64,000 nucleotides of DNA from Cotesia glomerata (taxonomy: Eukaryota > Arthropoda > Insecta > Hymenoptera > Braconidae), in contig NC_058165.1 in NCBI RefSeq assembly GCF_020080835.1, positions 14,873,915 to 14,937,914 of the forward strand. The letters are read 5' to 3'. Both the position numbers and the translations under genes were made by a program. Below, piece by piece: positions 44,261 through 55,259 of this stretch. The notes under the pieces are model-generated. The model did not search any database and was not told the DNA's origin. It saw nothing but the letters and a program-made list of their open reading frames with translations. How positions within the stretch are numbered: the first letter of the stretch is position 1; each line of letters begins with the position of its first letter.

Positions 44261-44998
44261 TGGGTCATTCCACCAAATAAGAACATTTTTACGGGGCGAC
44301 CCTCGCGGATTATGTTTAAAATTTATGGAGGTGTTCTCTATCATAAGACAAAAATTCTCTGAGAGTTTTAGCTCTTAATACGTAGCGGTCTTGAAGTTAT
44401 GATTTTTTGAAATTTTGGAAAAAATTTTTTTGCAACTTTTTCGTCAATTTTTCTGATATGAAAAACATTTTTAAACAAAATCGACAAACATTGTATTTTG
44501 TAGGAAAAATTCTCAGCTTTTGAATGAAAATATTTATTTTTTCATAAACTCATCAGAAGACCCTTAAAAATCGAATTAAAGTGGAAAAATTGATTTTTTT
44601 CGGTGTGCAGCCCAAAATTCTTCAAATTTGAATTTTTTTTCTGAAAGCTGAGAGTTTTTTACACAAAATATAGCGTTTTGCCGATGTGCATATTTTTTGT
44701 TTCGTCACAATTAAATTAAATGTTAGATTCACTATGCAGTAATATAATTCAGAATAGTAATATAATTTCCTCTTTAATACTAAAATTATAGTACTCAGAA
44801 ATTTTGAACCACCTGCTTAAAAGATGAGTCTATACTTCGTCACTTATCATGCAGATGGCGCTCACAACTCCCTCTATTTACTTTCATTTTGTGATTCTTT
44901 CTTGAGCGATTTCTTTTCGGATCGTTTGTTCTTAACAAAAATATAATTGCTCAAGTTTTTAAGTAATAATTATTGCGTTACTTTGATATTTCATCACC
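44261..44998 (+). other. Possible 5' end and leader of a DNA transposon
   Basis: Begins GGGTCATTCCACCAAAT, a phrase typical of DNA-transposon termini, and runs up to the ATG at 44999. If so, the 3' end has been lost, since the (AC)n tract and LINE copy A follow the gene. Inference. Confidence 0.3.
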
Positions 44999-46502
44999 AT
45001 GAGTAAACGTATACGGTCAATAAATTGTTGTAATCCATTCAATGAGTCACGTAAGTAACTAATACAGTGCACTTGACCTCTTATGTATAACCTCTACGTA
45101 GAACCAATGAAATTAATGGCCTTGTGTTTAATATTGACTTTTGACATCTATTTAAACGAAACTTTTAGATAAAAAAGGAGTTGAAGATTTAAGAAAATTT
45201 CCCGACGAAGATCGTTGGAAATTTCCTGACTTAGATGACACTTCAATGTTATATGTGCGTTGTCGATTCCGTGTCAAAGAATATATTCCGCCGGCATCAG
45301 AGGAAGAGGAAATTATTTCAAGTCAAATTAGTGTTGAAAGTCTGAGTATATCAGCTGAAATTTGTACTCAAGGAATCAGTTTATCTCGAACTGTCAGTAA
45401 TTTTAGCGACAATCTATGTGATTACAATGATCATTCTTTAGAGCGATTTTTGAAAATTCCTCTTATTGAAAAAGGCAGGTAAAAATTTTCTATTGATTAA
45501 GATTTTCATTTACTGAGTGAAAACTTACTTAATTATTTTTCTATGCGTTTAATTTAAGGATTGGGTTGTAGAATCTCAGCCAATTTACAAAAATTTATTA
45601 AATAAATTAGTTTGTAACAATCCAAAAGATACGTGCTTTTCCAGAATGTGCAATAGTTATCCAAATAATGAAGAAATCGCTGATTATTTTCGTGTGTCGT
45701 TTAATGAATCTGATGTTAATGAAATCCAATATAAAATGTGGATATCAACAGACCGTTGTACTATTGTGAATGTTACTTCAGATTCCGAAGACTTCATCGA
45801 GACTTTAGTGACGCAACTTGATAAGCTTTTGAAACATGATTTTATTGCGAAAACACAAAGTCGATTTTTTTCTGATACAAAACTAAATTTAAAGAGCGGC
45901 GAATTCGCCGTAGTATTTGACTTTGCGGAAAATTATGCATTCGTTGTGCAGGAAGCAGCTCAAGGCTTTCATTGGAATAATGATCAAGCTACTATATTTC
46001 CAATAGTGATTTATTATAACGAAAATAATACTATTAAGCATTTGAGCTTTGCTGGTATTTCAGATTGTCTTAAGCACGACACAGTTTTAATTTATTTATT
46101 TCAAGAGCAATTGATTGCCTTTCTTAAAAAGAAGTTGCTGTCATCAATACGATTTTTTACTTCTCTGATGGAGCTCCACAACAATTCAAAAACAAGAAAG
46201 CATTTACAAACTTATGTTATCATTATGCTGACTTCGAAATCAACGCTGAGTGGCATTTTTTTGCAACTGCCCATGGCAAAGGACCATGCGATGGTCTTGC
46301 GGGTTCATTAAAACGATATGCTGCTAGAGCTTCATTACAAATGAACAATAAAGAGCATATACTGAAACCACAAGATTTGTTTTCCTGGGGAACGAAAAAT
46401 TTTACAAGCGTTGACTTTACTTTTATAGCTAATGACGATTATTTAATAAAAAAATTAGGAAAACGGTTGACCCTGAAGGCCATCCCTGCAACTTCCCGCT
46501 AA
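44999..46502 (+). pseudogene. DDE-like transposon-associated protein, broken
   Basis: Exon 1 is 44999-45050 (ATG in good context, donor GTAAGT), exon 2 is 45169-45478, exon 3 is 45559 to about 46502. The first join is in phase (phase 1). The second join does not keep frame as I read it, implying a one-base change or misplaced junction. Exon 3 is open from 45559 to about 46165, then needs a one-base shift in a T run to continue with SDGAPQQFKNKKAF, AEWHFFATAHGKGPCDGLAG, and a conserved tail to a TAA-type stop near 46502. The SDGA...HGKGxCDG signature belongs to a large insect/cnidarian family of uncharacterised, probably transposon-derived proteins with an RNase H-like look. I do not name the superfamily. 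Confidence 0.55.
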
Positions 46503-46569
46503 TTCCATACTTAGGCGCTTAAAATTGCACCAATGACGTTTTTGAGCTCTTCGAGCTAAGATGAAAAAT

Positions 46570-46576
46570 TAAAAAA

Positions 46577-46648
<72 letters not shown>
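46570..46648 (+). repeat. (AC)n microsatellite before LINE copy A
   Basis: A short A run then about 35 AC units, ending exactly where LINE sequence begins. Confidence 0.95.
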
Positions 46649-46653
<5 letters not shown>

Positions 46654-47524
46654 CGGAAAAAAGGAGGTGAATGAATGGCAAAAAGTCCAGTCAAGGAAGT
46701 CCAAGAGAGAGCAAGCAGTAGAAAAGCTCCAGAAGCAACCGCCGGAAGAGTCCAGGCCAGAGCCTAATCGGAAAGAACCGCGCAAACGGATTAGGCCGGA
46801 CGCACTGATCATCCGCCCCGCAGAGACGGCAAAGTATGCTGAAATTCTGAAGCGAATAAAGCAGGACGTCCCTGACGAACAGGTCCGTACTACAGTGGAT
46901 AAGATCCAAAGAACTAGGACCGGGAGCTTGCTGATTACGCTTTCGAGGAAGAGCGCTGACCGAGGCCAAGCCTTACAGAAGACCATCGCGGACATCCTCC
47001 AAGAAGACGCGAAGGTAATCTGCAAAGGGCCACAGGAAGACGTCGAAATCCGAGATCTTGACGGTACCACAACCAAGGAGGATATTCAGGCTGCATTGCA
47101 AACGGAAATCGGAGAAACCTGCGAGATACCACTAGGGACAATTAAGATTCATAAGGCCTACAGAGGTACTCAGACAGCTGTTGTGACACTACCAGCAGCT
47201 GCAGCGCGCAAGATATTGGCAGGAAGCGGTAAAGTCCGGATCGGCTGGACCAACTGCCGAATCAGAGCTACGAGGAGACCAATCCAATGTTTCAAGTGCT
47301 GGCACTTTGGACATCTTGGATCCCAGTGCAAGAGCAATGTGGATCGGTCTAAGCTATGTATTAGGTGCGGACAAGAGGGACACAAGATTGCTGAATGCAA
47401 AAACCCAGCGAAATGTGTATTATGCGCGGATCAAAGTGCGGAGAACTCGGCTCATCATGCCGGCGCATCCAGGTGCCCAGTATTTAAAGAGGCACTCCAG
47501 AAGATAACAAACAAACAGACATGA
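46649..47524 (+). CDS. LINE copy A ORF1 (Gag-like), 5'-truncated
   Basis: About 290 codons remain of the ~457 seen in copy C. Three zinc knuckles close the protein: CFKCWHFGHLGSQC, CIRCGQEGHKIAEC, and CVLCADQ...HH..RC. R1-type ORF1 proteins bind the element RNA and guide it to the target. The stop overlaps the ORF2 start (ATGA at 47521-47524). No native start remains; ATG 46667 is internal. Confidence 0.85.
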
Positions 47525-50499
47525 AGATATTGCAGCTAAACCTAAACCATTGCGAAGCTGCACATGATCTGCTTATGCAAACAGCAAGAGAACTAGAGTT
47601 AGACTTAGTAATGATAGCAGAGCCATATAGATACCTGAATACCCAGCCTTGGGAATCTGACAGCACCACCAAGGCTGTCATCTGGTCTTGTGGTAAGCAT
47701 CCCTTCCAGAGTGTAGTTAACAATGATAATGCCGGCTTTGTAGCAGCAACAGTTAACGGCATCCGTTTCTACAGCTGTTATGCACCACCTAGCCTATCCA
47801 TTGTTGAATTCACTGAATTCTTGGACAAACTGACCGAGGACGCCAAGCAGCATTATCCGGTCGCGATTGCCGGTGACTTCAACTCCTGGGCAGTAGACTG
47901 GGGCAGCAAGCAGACAAATGCGCGAGGAAAAGCACTCCTCGAAGCTTTCTCTACACTAGATGTAGTCCAGCTCAACAGTGGTGATACGCCAACCTATACT
48001 AAAGGGGAAGCAAGCTCTATTGTAGATCTCACTTTCGTCAGCAGCAGCCTCATCAGTGGGAAATACGACTGGAAGGTGATGGATATCTACACAGCCAGCG
48101 ACCACAAGGCAATTCTCTGGGAAATATTACATGACCGGAATACAAGAAGACCAATCAAGTCACTCAATACCATTGGATGGAAAGTGAAGTCTTTTGACAC
48201 AAGCACATTGATAATAGCCCTGAATAGTGAACCGATTACTACTGGACCCGCAGAAGAAATGACCAAGGACCTGATGAAAAGAGTTGTCCAGGCCTGTGAC
48301 GCAAGTATGGTCCGGAAATGCAGCATAAGCCAACGCCCGGCAGTACACTGGTGGAACGACCACATCAGCGTTCTTCGGAAAGAGTGTCTAAAGAAAAGGA
48401 GAATATCCCAGCGTGGCTATCGACGACCTAACTCTGCGGAGCTGGTCGCAGAGTACAAAAAAGCCCGTCGATTACTGAACAAAGCCATCAAGGATAGTAA
48501 GAGGCAATGCTGGAAAGAGCTCATCAACGAGGTGGACAAAGACCTGTGGGGTAGGCCGTACAAGGTGGTCATGAATCACCTAAAAGTCAAACAAATGCCG
48601 GCACCCACATGCCCACAACTTCTGCAGAGAATCGTTACCGCGCTGTTTCCGCAGCAACGCGAGCTTCACTACCAGCTAGCTCAAGGAGAACTGGAGGACA
48701 TTCCAACTGTCACGGAAGAAGAACTGACGGAGGCTTGCAACCGCGTAGGGAATAATAAAGCACCGGGATTAGACGGAATCCCTAACATTGCCTTAAAAAC
48801 AGCTATAAAGGCAGCACCGGAATTATTCCTGGATGTTTACAACACCTGCCTCAAAGAAGGGATTTTTCCTCGAAAGTGGAAACAGCAACGGTTAGTGCTG
48901 CTTCCTAAAGGGAAAAAGCCACCGGATGAACCGTCATCTTACCGCCCACTTTGCATGCTAGATACAGCGGGTAAGATATTCGAACGCATAATTCACCAGA
49001 GAATTGAAGCAGTAGTCGACCCACTCCTGGCAGACAATCAGTATGGATTCCGGAAAGGACGATCAACCCTGGACGCAATCAAACTGGTTGTTGATACGGC
49101 CAAGGAAGCAATCGCAGGAACCAGATGGAAGGGTGGAACGAAGAAGTATTGCCTGGTGGCGACCCTAGACATCAGAAATGCCTTCAACTCCGCCAATTGG
49201 GAATGCATCATGCAGGCCCTCAAAGAGAAGAATGTACCAGAATACCTTCTTAAGATCGTAGCAAGCTACTTTGAAAACAGGGTCCTGAAGTATGACACGA
49301 AGAACGGTCCAAGGGAGTATGCTATTTCTGGAGGTGTACCACAAGGTTCAGTTCTAGGCCCGCTCCTGTGGAATATTATGTATGACGGCCTATTAAGACT
49401 AACTCTGCCAAGAAACGTCAAACTCGTAGCATATGCAGACGACGTAGCCGTAGTGATCGTTGCCAAACATCTTGACGAGATAAACCATGTGTTCGATCTC
49501 ACTTTCGAGCGCGTTAACCGGTGGATGGACGCAGTGAACCTGCAACTGGCGCAACACAAAACTGAGGCAGTGCTTATTACCAGCAGGAAAGTGGTAGAGA
49601 CAATTAAGCTGAAAGTCGCCGAACAAGAAATCACATCACAACCTTATATTCGATATTTAGGAGTGATGCTTGATGCCCGACTCAACTTTAAGCAGCAGGT
49701 AGAACACGTCAGTGCCAAGGCGTCAGCAGTGGGAACAAGTCTAGCACGACTGATGCCGAACATCGGAGGGCCAAAGCAGAGCAGAAGGGTACTGTTATCA
49801 TCTGTAGTCACATCGGTGCTTACATATGGTATATCTATTTGGACCAACGCTCTCGAGATGCAAGAATCATGGAGGAAGGCTGGACCAGTATACCGACGGT
49901 GTGCCTTAAGAGTCGCCAGCGCCTTCCGCACAATATCCGAGGAAGCAGTGTGCGTTATTTCCGGAACTCTGCCTCTCAGAGTCCTCGCTGAGGAAAGACG
50001 GAACCTTTATCATCGTAAAAGGTCAACCATACTAAGCGCTGAAGAGCTCAGAACTGAAGAACGGCAAAACAGCTTCGACCGATGGCAGCTCCAGTGGGAC
50101 GCTGCAGAAAAAGGAAGATGGACGTATCGTCTTATACCGAGGATCGACGACTGGCTGAACCGGAGTCATGGAGAGGTTAACTACTACCTTACGCAGATGT
50201 TGTCAGGACACGGCTGCTTCCGAGCCTATCTTCACCGCTTTAAGCACGACGATTCTCCGGAGTGCCCATCCTGCCCAGGTGTCGCTGAAGACGTGGAGCA
50301 CGTGATCTTTGCATGTCCTCGTTTTAACCAACAGCGCGATGAATTAGAAAAGATTCTAAAAAAGAGAATTCAACCGGAGACAATAGTAGAAGAAATGCTG
50401 TCATCAGAAGCTGTCTGGAACGCCACGAGCACCTTTGCCACTGAAGTGCTTACAGAGTTGCGGTCCATCGAGAGAAAAAGAGCAGAAAACAGAAACTAG
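47521..50499 (+). CDS. LINE copy A ORF2: endonuclease - reverse transcriptase
   Basis: 992 residues, uninterrupted. The endonuclease (about 1-220) has QLNLNHCEAAHDLL, IAEPYRY, GDFNSWAVDWGS and ASDHKAILW, the R1-clade arrangement. RT (about 430-700) has NNKAPGLDGIP, SYRPLCMLDTAGKIFE, YGFRKGRSTLDAI, GVPQGSVLGPLLWN and YADD at 638-641. A C-terminal CCHC finger lies near residue 916 (CPSCPG...HVIFAC). It performs target-primed reverse transcription. Translation probably depends on ORF1 termination at the ATGA overlap. This is the only intact ORF2 of the R1-type copies here, although the element lacks its 5' end. Confidence 0.93.
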   Translation: MKILQLNLNHCEAAHDLLMQTARELELDLVMIAEPYRYLNTQPWESDSTTKAVIWSCGKHPFQSVVNNDNAGFVAATVNGIRFYSCYAPPSLSIVEFTEFLDKLTEDAKQHYPVAIAGDFNSWAVDWGSKQTNARGKALLEAFSTLDVVQLNSGDTPTYTKGEASSIVDLTFVSSSLISGKYDWKVMDIYTASDHKAILWEILHDRNTRRPIKSLNTIGWKVKSFDTSTLIIALNSEPITTGPAEEMTKDLMKRVVQACDASMVRKCSISQRPAVHWWNDHISVLRKECLKKRRISQRGYRRPNSAELVAEYKKARRLLNKAIKDSKRQCWKELINEVDKDLWGRPYKVVMNHLKVKQMPAPTCPQLLQRIVTALFPQQRELHYQLAQGELEDIPTVTEEELTEACNRVGNNKAPGLDGIPNIALKTAIKAAPELFLDVYNTCLKEGIFPRKWKQQRLVLLPKGKKPPDEPSSYRPLCMLDTAGKIFERIIHQRIEAVVDPLLADNQYGFRKGRSTLDAIKLVVDTAKEAIAGTRWKGGTKKYCLVATLDIRNAFNSANWECIMQALKEKNVPEYLLKIVASYFENRVLKYDTKNGPREYAISGGVPQGSVLGPLLWNIMYDGLLRLTLPRNVKLVAYADDVAVVIVAKHLDEINHVFDLTFERVNRWMDAVNLQLAQHKTEAVLITSRKVVETIKLKVAEQEITSQPYIRYLGVMLDARLNFKQQVEHVSAKASAVGTSLARLMPNIGGPKQSRRVLLSSVVTSVLTYGISIWTNALEMQESWRKAGPVYRRCALRVASAFRTISEEAVCVISGTLPLRVLAEERRNLYHRKRSTILSAEELRTEERQNSFDRWQLQWDAAEKGRWTYRLIPRIDDWLNRSHGEVNYYLTQMLSGHGCFRAYLHRFKHDDSPECPSCPGVAEDVEHVIFACPRFNQQRDELEKILKKRIQPETIVEEMLSSEAVWNATSTFATEVLTELRSIERKRAENRN

Positions 50500-50740
50500 A
50501 AGGGAGATAGAAATAAAAAACATCTTAGCCACCAGAAGGAAGAGCGGCAGCTAATTCCTCCCCCCGCGAAGAAATGCCTTACGGCGGTACCATGGGGGAT
50601 CAGAGGATAGAAGAGAAAGGGGTTTAGGGTTTAGTGGGTAGGGGCGTTAGTGTCGAGTTAGTATGACGCTGCGTCGAGTCGCCACATATCCAGGCCAAAC
50701 AGCTATGCCTAGAATCCGTAAAAAGGATTCCCCCCCCTAC
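50500..50740 (+). other. LINE copy A 3' untranslated part
   Basis: Contains 'cttagccaccagaagg', 'ggggtttagggtttagtgggtagggg', and a terminal hairpin around 'gaatccgtaaaaaggattc' followed by a C run. The same features close copies B and D, so they define the family's 3' end. Confidence 0.8.
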
Positions 50741-50751
50741 AAAAAAAAAAA

Positions 50752-50799
<48 letters not shown>
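50741..50799 (+). repeat. Poly(A) then (AC)n between copies A and B
   Basis: A28 (50741-50768) followed by about 15 AC units to 50799. Confidence 0.95.
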
Positions 50800-50800
<1 letters not shown>

Positions 50801-51994
50801 AGATGGAAGGGTGGAACGAAGAAATATTGTCTGGTGGCAACCCTAGACATCAAAAATGCCTTCAACTCCGCCAACTGGGATCGCATCATGCAAGCTCTTC
50901 AAGAGATGATCGTACCAGGATATCTACGAAGGATAGTCGCTAGCTACTTCACGAATAGAGTCCTTAGATATGACACGAAGAATGGTCCAAAGGAGTATGA
51001 TGTTACTGGAGGCGTCCCGCAGGGTTCTGTTCTCGGTCCACTTCTCTGGAATATCATGTACAACGGATTGCTGAGACTGAAACTACCAAGAAATGTCAAA
51101 CTGGTAGCGTACGCGGACGACGTAGCCGTAGTAATCGTCGCCAAGCATATTGATGAGATAAATCATATGTTCACGATCACCTTTGAGCGAATTAACCAGT
51201 GGATGGACACAGTAAACCTACAACTGGCTAAACAGAAGACCGAGGCTGTACTTATCACTAGCAGAAAAGTGGTGGAAACGATCAATTTAAACGTCGGAGA
51301 CCAAGAAATCACATCCCAACCATTCATTCGATATCTGGGAGTGATGCTCGATTCCCGACTTAACTTCAAACAACAAGTTGAACACGTGACCGCCAAAGCA
51401 TCAGCAGTAGTGGCTAACCTAGTACGATTGATGCCCAACATCGGTGGCCCGAAGCAGACAAGGAGGTTATTGCTATCATCAGTAGTTACATCGGTCCTCA
51501 CGTATGGGATATCCATTTGGTCCGACGCACTTGAGACCCAAGAATCATGGAGGAAAGCATGTCCGGTTTACCGACTGAGCGCGCTAAGAGTAGCCAGCGC
51601 CTTCCGAACAATATCAGAGGAAGCAGTGTGCGTCATTTCTGGAACTCTGCCGCTTAGAGTCTTAGCTAAAGAAAGACGGGCCCTTTACCATCGAAAGAGG
51701 TCAACTACACTGAGCGCTGAAGAACTAAGAACAGAAGAACGGCAGCACAGCATCTCGCGATGGCAACTTGAGTGGGACGCCGCAGCAAAAGGAAGATGGA
51801 CACACCGCCTCATACCAAAGATCGACGTTTGGCTGAGCCGAAACCATGGTGAAGTCAACTATTACCTAACGCAGATGTTGTCAGGACATGGGTGCTTTCG
51901 AGAGTATCTGCACCGCTTTAAGCACGACGATTCTCCGGAGTGCCCGTCTTGTCCAGGGGTTATTGAGGACGCAAGGCACGTTTTCTTTGTGTGT
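50800..51994 (+). pseudogene. LINE copy B ORF2 fragment (RT and C terminus)
   Basis: Open for about 398 codons: RT from RWKGGTKKYCLVATLDIKNAF through GGVPQGSVLGPLLWN and YADDVAVV to the start of the C-terminal finger (CPSCPGVIEDARHVFFVC). The frame continues at 55185 and after 57230, with some decay. It lacks the endonuclease and the first RT motifs. Confidence 0.88.
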
Positions 51995-52012
51995 ATGTAT
52001 GTATGTATGTAT

Positions 52013-52337
52013 TTATTTAATATGCCAAGGCAATTAGCCGAATGGCAAAGGTTTGTACATAGTTTTATAAATTTTCACTTAGAATTTTAATACAAAGTAA
52101 TAAACTTAGGTGTAGGTGTACATCAAAATCTTATTTATAAAATAACAATTATAATTTTATTTTAGATTTAACTTTTGTTTTAATTTAGATTTAAATTTAA
52201 ATTTGATTTAATAAATAACAATGTAATATTTATTCTAATCCACGTATTTAACAATATAATGGTAGTTGCTTTGACTAGTAAGTAACAATAGTTTGTAAGA
52301 ATATTAGAATATATACAGAAGCCAACGTGAAGGTAAT
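52013..52337 (-). other. 3' untranslated part of the CR1/L2-like LINE
   Basis: AT-rich, no frame, ending in the short-repeat tail. Confidence 0.6.
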
Positions 52338-55178
52338 TTACTGAAAGTCAAGTTCCAAGAAATAGTCATAGATCTTTATTTTAAACACTTCTAGACTGCT
52401 TGCATTTGCAATTTCTGCAGGTAAATTTTGCCACAAACGTATTGTAGTTACTACAAATGAATTTTCAAGATAATTTGTAGAAAAATTTGGCAATTCAAAA
52501 TTTACATTATTCGTTTTTATAGCTAATCTTTCAGAACGTCTAGCTTCATCTTCAACAAATAGTTCCCTAAGGTAACTAGGTTTTCCTGTTTGCAATAGTT
52601 TATAATAATAAGTGATTAAATAATATAGACGTCTTGACTTCACAGATAACCAATTTAATTTACGTCTGTACGGAGTAATATGTTCATCTTTCTTTAGATT
52701 ATAAATAAATCGTATTGAACTATTTAATGCTCGCTGTAATTTTAAATTGTTGTCAGCTGTGGCATCAATAAGCACTACAGTACAATAATCAATAAGAGGA
52801 AGAATAGTTGCAGTGACTAGAAGTTTTCTGATAGCAGTAGTATAAATATTCTTCCGACTTTTTAATGTATATAGAGCAGTATTTACTTTTCTAACAGTTT
52901 GTGAAACATAATTTTTCCACAAGAGATCATTATTTAACGATAAACCCAGACATTTTGTTTGGCTTACATACGGTAAAGGAACATTGTTGATAATAATGGG
53001 TGGTAGCGAGTCAATGTTTAATGATTTTAGTTTACTGTTTGACCCTATTATCAAAGATTTTGTTTTATTTAAGTTTACCTGTAATCCATGAACTTTAGCC
53101 CAATCAGCTATCCCCTGTGCATCAATTGTTACTAATCTAATTGCTTCGATTACTGAAGTAGGTTTAAAATGATAATATATATATTTGTCGTCGGCAAACA
53201 GACCATATTTACAGTGAGTAATTTGTCGTACTACCAGATTTATGACTATTAAAAATAATATAGGCCCTAGGACTGAACCTTGGGGTACGCCCGATGTTAT
53301 ATCAAGGAACTCTAATGGGTGGTTTAGATCGTTTAATATTGATTGTGAGCGATTTGACAAGTAAGAGAGAAACCAAGTCACAGTTTCAATCGAAAAACCT
53401 AGTTCAAATAACGCTACTAATATCACCTTCGGGTTGACATAATCAAAAGCCTTGCTAAGGTCAAATAATACCAACAGAGTTAATTCACCTCTATCTATTG
53501 CACATCTGATATCCTCAGTGAGCTTAAGAAGGGCTGATTGAGTACTATGGAACTTTCTGAATCCAGATTGATATTTGTCAAGCAAATTATTTTCTTCTAA
53601 GTATTCAACTACTTGATTTGCTATAATACGTTCGAATACTTTGCTTAAGTGCGATAAATTTGCAATTGGACGTGTATCAGACGGAGACTTTGGTGGACTA
53701 ACTTTGCTTAGCGGTATAATAAAAACCATTTTCCAAATATCTGGGAAGATACCTGACTCAAGTGAACGATTAAACAGAAAAGTTAAGAATAAAGATATTT
53801 GCGGTATATGATCACGTAACCAACTCAGATTTAAGCCATCAGGACTTTTCCCTTTTGTCTTTTGAAGTGTTAGATGTAGAGCTTTTGTCACATCAACAAT
53901 ATCTATTTGGTGCCACTTAAAGGAGCAATCAACTTTTTTGTGATATAGGGAAGATAATGAATTTACAAAGTTAATATCACAAGGTGGATGTTTCCTTACT
54001 ATATTAGCATAATGTTCATTTAAAAGACTCGCATCAAAGTAATTCAGGGGTGAAGTTTGTTTTGTCTTTATTAGTCCTAGGCGTTTGAGTTTATTCCAAA
54101 TTGTTTTACCAGGTGATACAGTAGTTAGTTGACTTTTTAAGTAGTTTTCACGAGCATTATTTAATTCTAATTTTAGTTTCTTTCTCATATCCTTATAAAG
54201 AGCAAGTAAATCTTGATTTTTAGTTCTTTTTGCTCTCTTATAGAGAGAATCACGCTCATGACATTTATATTTAAGTTCTTTGGTAATCCAAGAGTTTGAA
54301 TTTCCAGTCACTTTAATGGTAATTTCAGGGGCATATTTGTTTAATATCTCTAAAACTCGACTTAAAAATAGATCAAGCAATTCGTTTGGATCAGAATTTT
54401 TTATAATAATATCATCAAATTTTAAGGCAATAACTAAGGCATTTGCTAAAGCATCATGATCACAATTTTTGTAATTTCTAAAAGTTATAAATTTATCTGG
54501 TAGTTTAGGACAGTTTAGATGATATTCACAATACAGATAGTCATGACCTGCAATAAAGGGAGATGTTGACTTATGAAAGGTACCTAATTTACTAATATTG
54601 TCTACTAGGATTACATCCAGCCATGAATCGCCATGTCCACTATGATGTGTAGTATTATAAGGTATACAATATAGGGATGATTCATAAATGAATGTCTTTA
54701 GATGATTTGCTGTCCAAGTGTTATCTAATAGATTACAGTTTAGGTCTCCTGCTATAATTACATTTGTAAAATTTGTTGAAAATTTCATGAAGGTATTGAA
54801 AAATTCATGCAGCGTATGGCCATTTGGACGTCTGTAGACACCAGCTAGTAACATATGCGAACCACAGGACAACATAACGTCTAACATTATATATTCAGGT
54901 GAATTTATGTCATCAGAAACAGAAGAGTACAGTAATTTAGCTTTAATTGTTTTATGGATGTAGCAAGCTACACCCCCACCCTGTACATAACGACCCGTGG
55001 CTGGATGTATCAGATTTCTGTCTCTTCTGAATAAAGAATAATCATTAAAAGTGAGTAGATCATTATTAATGCCAGGTTTTAGCCAGGTTTCCACTAAAAC
55101 AATGATATGAGGATTTTTTTCAATAATTTGCTGAGTTAATTGAGATATATGGCCAACAATACTATTTATATTAAAAAC
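52338..55178 (-). CDS. ORF2 of the CR1/L2-like LINE, 5'-truncated
   Basis: At least 918 codons are open from METWLKPG (55094); the same frame continues to the element edge. The endonuclease part has ETWLKPGI, RYVQGGGVACYI, AGDLNCNLLD and GHDYLYCEY. RT has KSPDGLNLSWL, TRPIANLSHLSKVFE, QSGFRKFHSTQSALL, LFDLSKAFDYV, GVPQGSVLGPILF and LFADDKYIY. The C-terminal region (SIRFIYNLKKDEHITPYRR) is typical of this group. No internal stop, so recently active or young, but only the C-terminal ~95% of ORF2 is left and no ORF1. Confidence 0.9.
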   Translation of the reverse strand, partial: VFNINSIVGHISQLTQQIIEKNPHIIVLVETWLKPGINNDLLTFNDYSLFRRDRNLIHPATGRYVQGGGVACYIHKTIKAKLLYSSVSDDINSPEYIMLDVMLSCGSHMLLAGVYRRPNGHTLHEFFNTFMKFSTNFTNVIIAGDLNCNLLDNTWTANHLKTFIYESSLYCIPYNTTHHSGHGDSWLDVILVDNISKLGTFHKSTSPFIAGHDYLYCEYHLNCPKLPDKFITFRNYKNCDHDALANALVIALKFDDIIIKNSDPNELLDLFLSRVLEILNKYAPEITIKVTGNSNSWITKELKYKCHERDSLYKRAKRTKNQDLLALYKDMRKKLKLELNNARENYLKSQLTTVSPGKTIWNKLKRLGLIKTKQTSPLNYFDASLLNEHYANIVRKHPPCDINFVNSLSSLYHKKVDCSFKWHQIDIVDVTKALHLTLQKTKGKSPDGLNLSWLRDHIPQISLFLTFLFNRSLESGIFPDIWKMVFIIPLSKVSPPKSPSDTRPIANLSHLSKVFERIIANQVVEYLEENNLLDKYQSGFRKFHSTQSALLKLTEDIRCAIDRGELTLLVLFDLSKAFDYVNPKVILVALFELGFSIETVTWFLSYLSNRSQSILNDLNHPLEFLDITSGVPQGSVLGPILFLIVINLVVRQITHCKYGLFADDKYIYYHFKPTSVIEAIRLVTIDAQGIADWAKVHGLQVNLNKTKSLIIGSNSKLKSLNIDSLPPIIINNVPLPYVSQTKCLGLSLNNDLLWKNYVSQTVRKVNTALYTLKSRKNIYTTAIRKLLVTATILPLIDYCTVVLIDATADNNLKLQRALNSSIRFIYNLKKDEHITPYRRKLNWLSVKSRRLYYLITYYYKLLQTGKPSYLRELFVEDEARRSERLAIKTNNVNFELPNFSTNYLENSFVVTTIRLWQNLPAEIANASSLEVFKIKIYDYFLELDFQ

Positions 55179-55259
55179 GTGTGTCCACGTTTCGATCCTC
55201 AGCGTGAGGAGTTAGAGAGGATCCTGAACTGGAGAATCCAACCAGAGACAATAGTAGAT

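Larger units (their letters stand above)
46649..50768 (+). mobile_element. R1-clade LINE copy A, 5'-truncated, ORF2 intact
   Basis: Begins abruptly inside ORF1 (at AACGGCGGAAAAAAGG, matching the interior of ORF1 of copy C), then has the rest of ORF1, a full ORF2, a ~240-bp 3' untranslated part and a ~28-bp A tail (50741-50768) leading into (AC)n. (AC)n on both sides implies target preference for AC repeats, as known for the R1-clade families Waldo (ACAY) and Mino (AC). Confidence 0.88.
51995..55178 (-). mobile_element. CR1/L2-like LINE inserted in copy B
   Basis: Flanked by GTGTGT (51989-51994 and 55179-55184), which matches the target. The 3' end has (ATAC)n-type short repeats (51995-52012, minus strand) rather than poly(A). 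The 5' end is cut within the start of the endonuclease. Family placement in the CR1/L2 group is from tail type and RT style, moderate only. Confidence 0.75.

Noticed and set aside
46519..47076. Frames made of CVCVCV tracts
   Set aside because: Translation of (AC)n/(GT)n microsatellites and antisense of LINE ORF1.
50610..50645. Telomere-like GGGTTTAGGGTTTAG sequence
   Set aside because: Part of the conserved 3' untranslated region of every LINE copy here; only two units, and not the insect TTAGG repeat.
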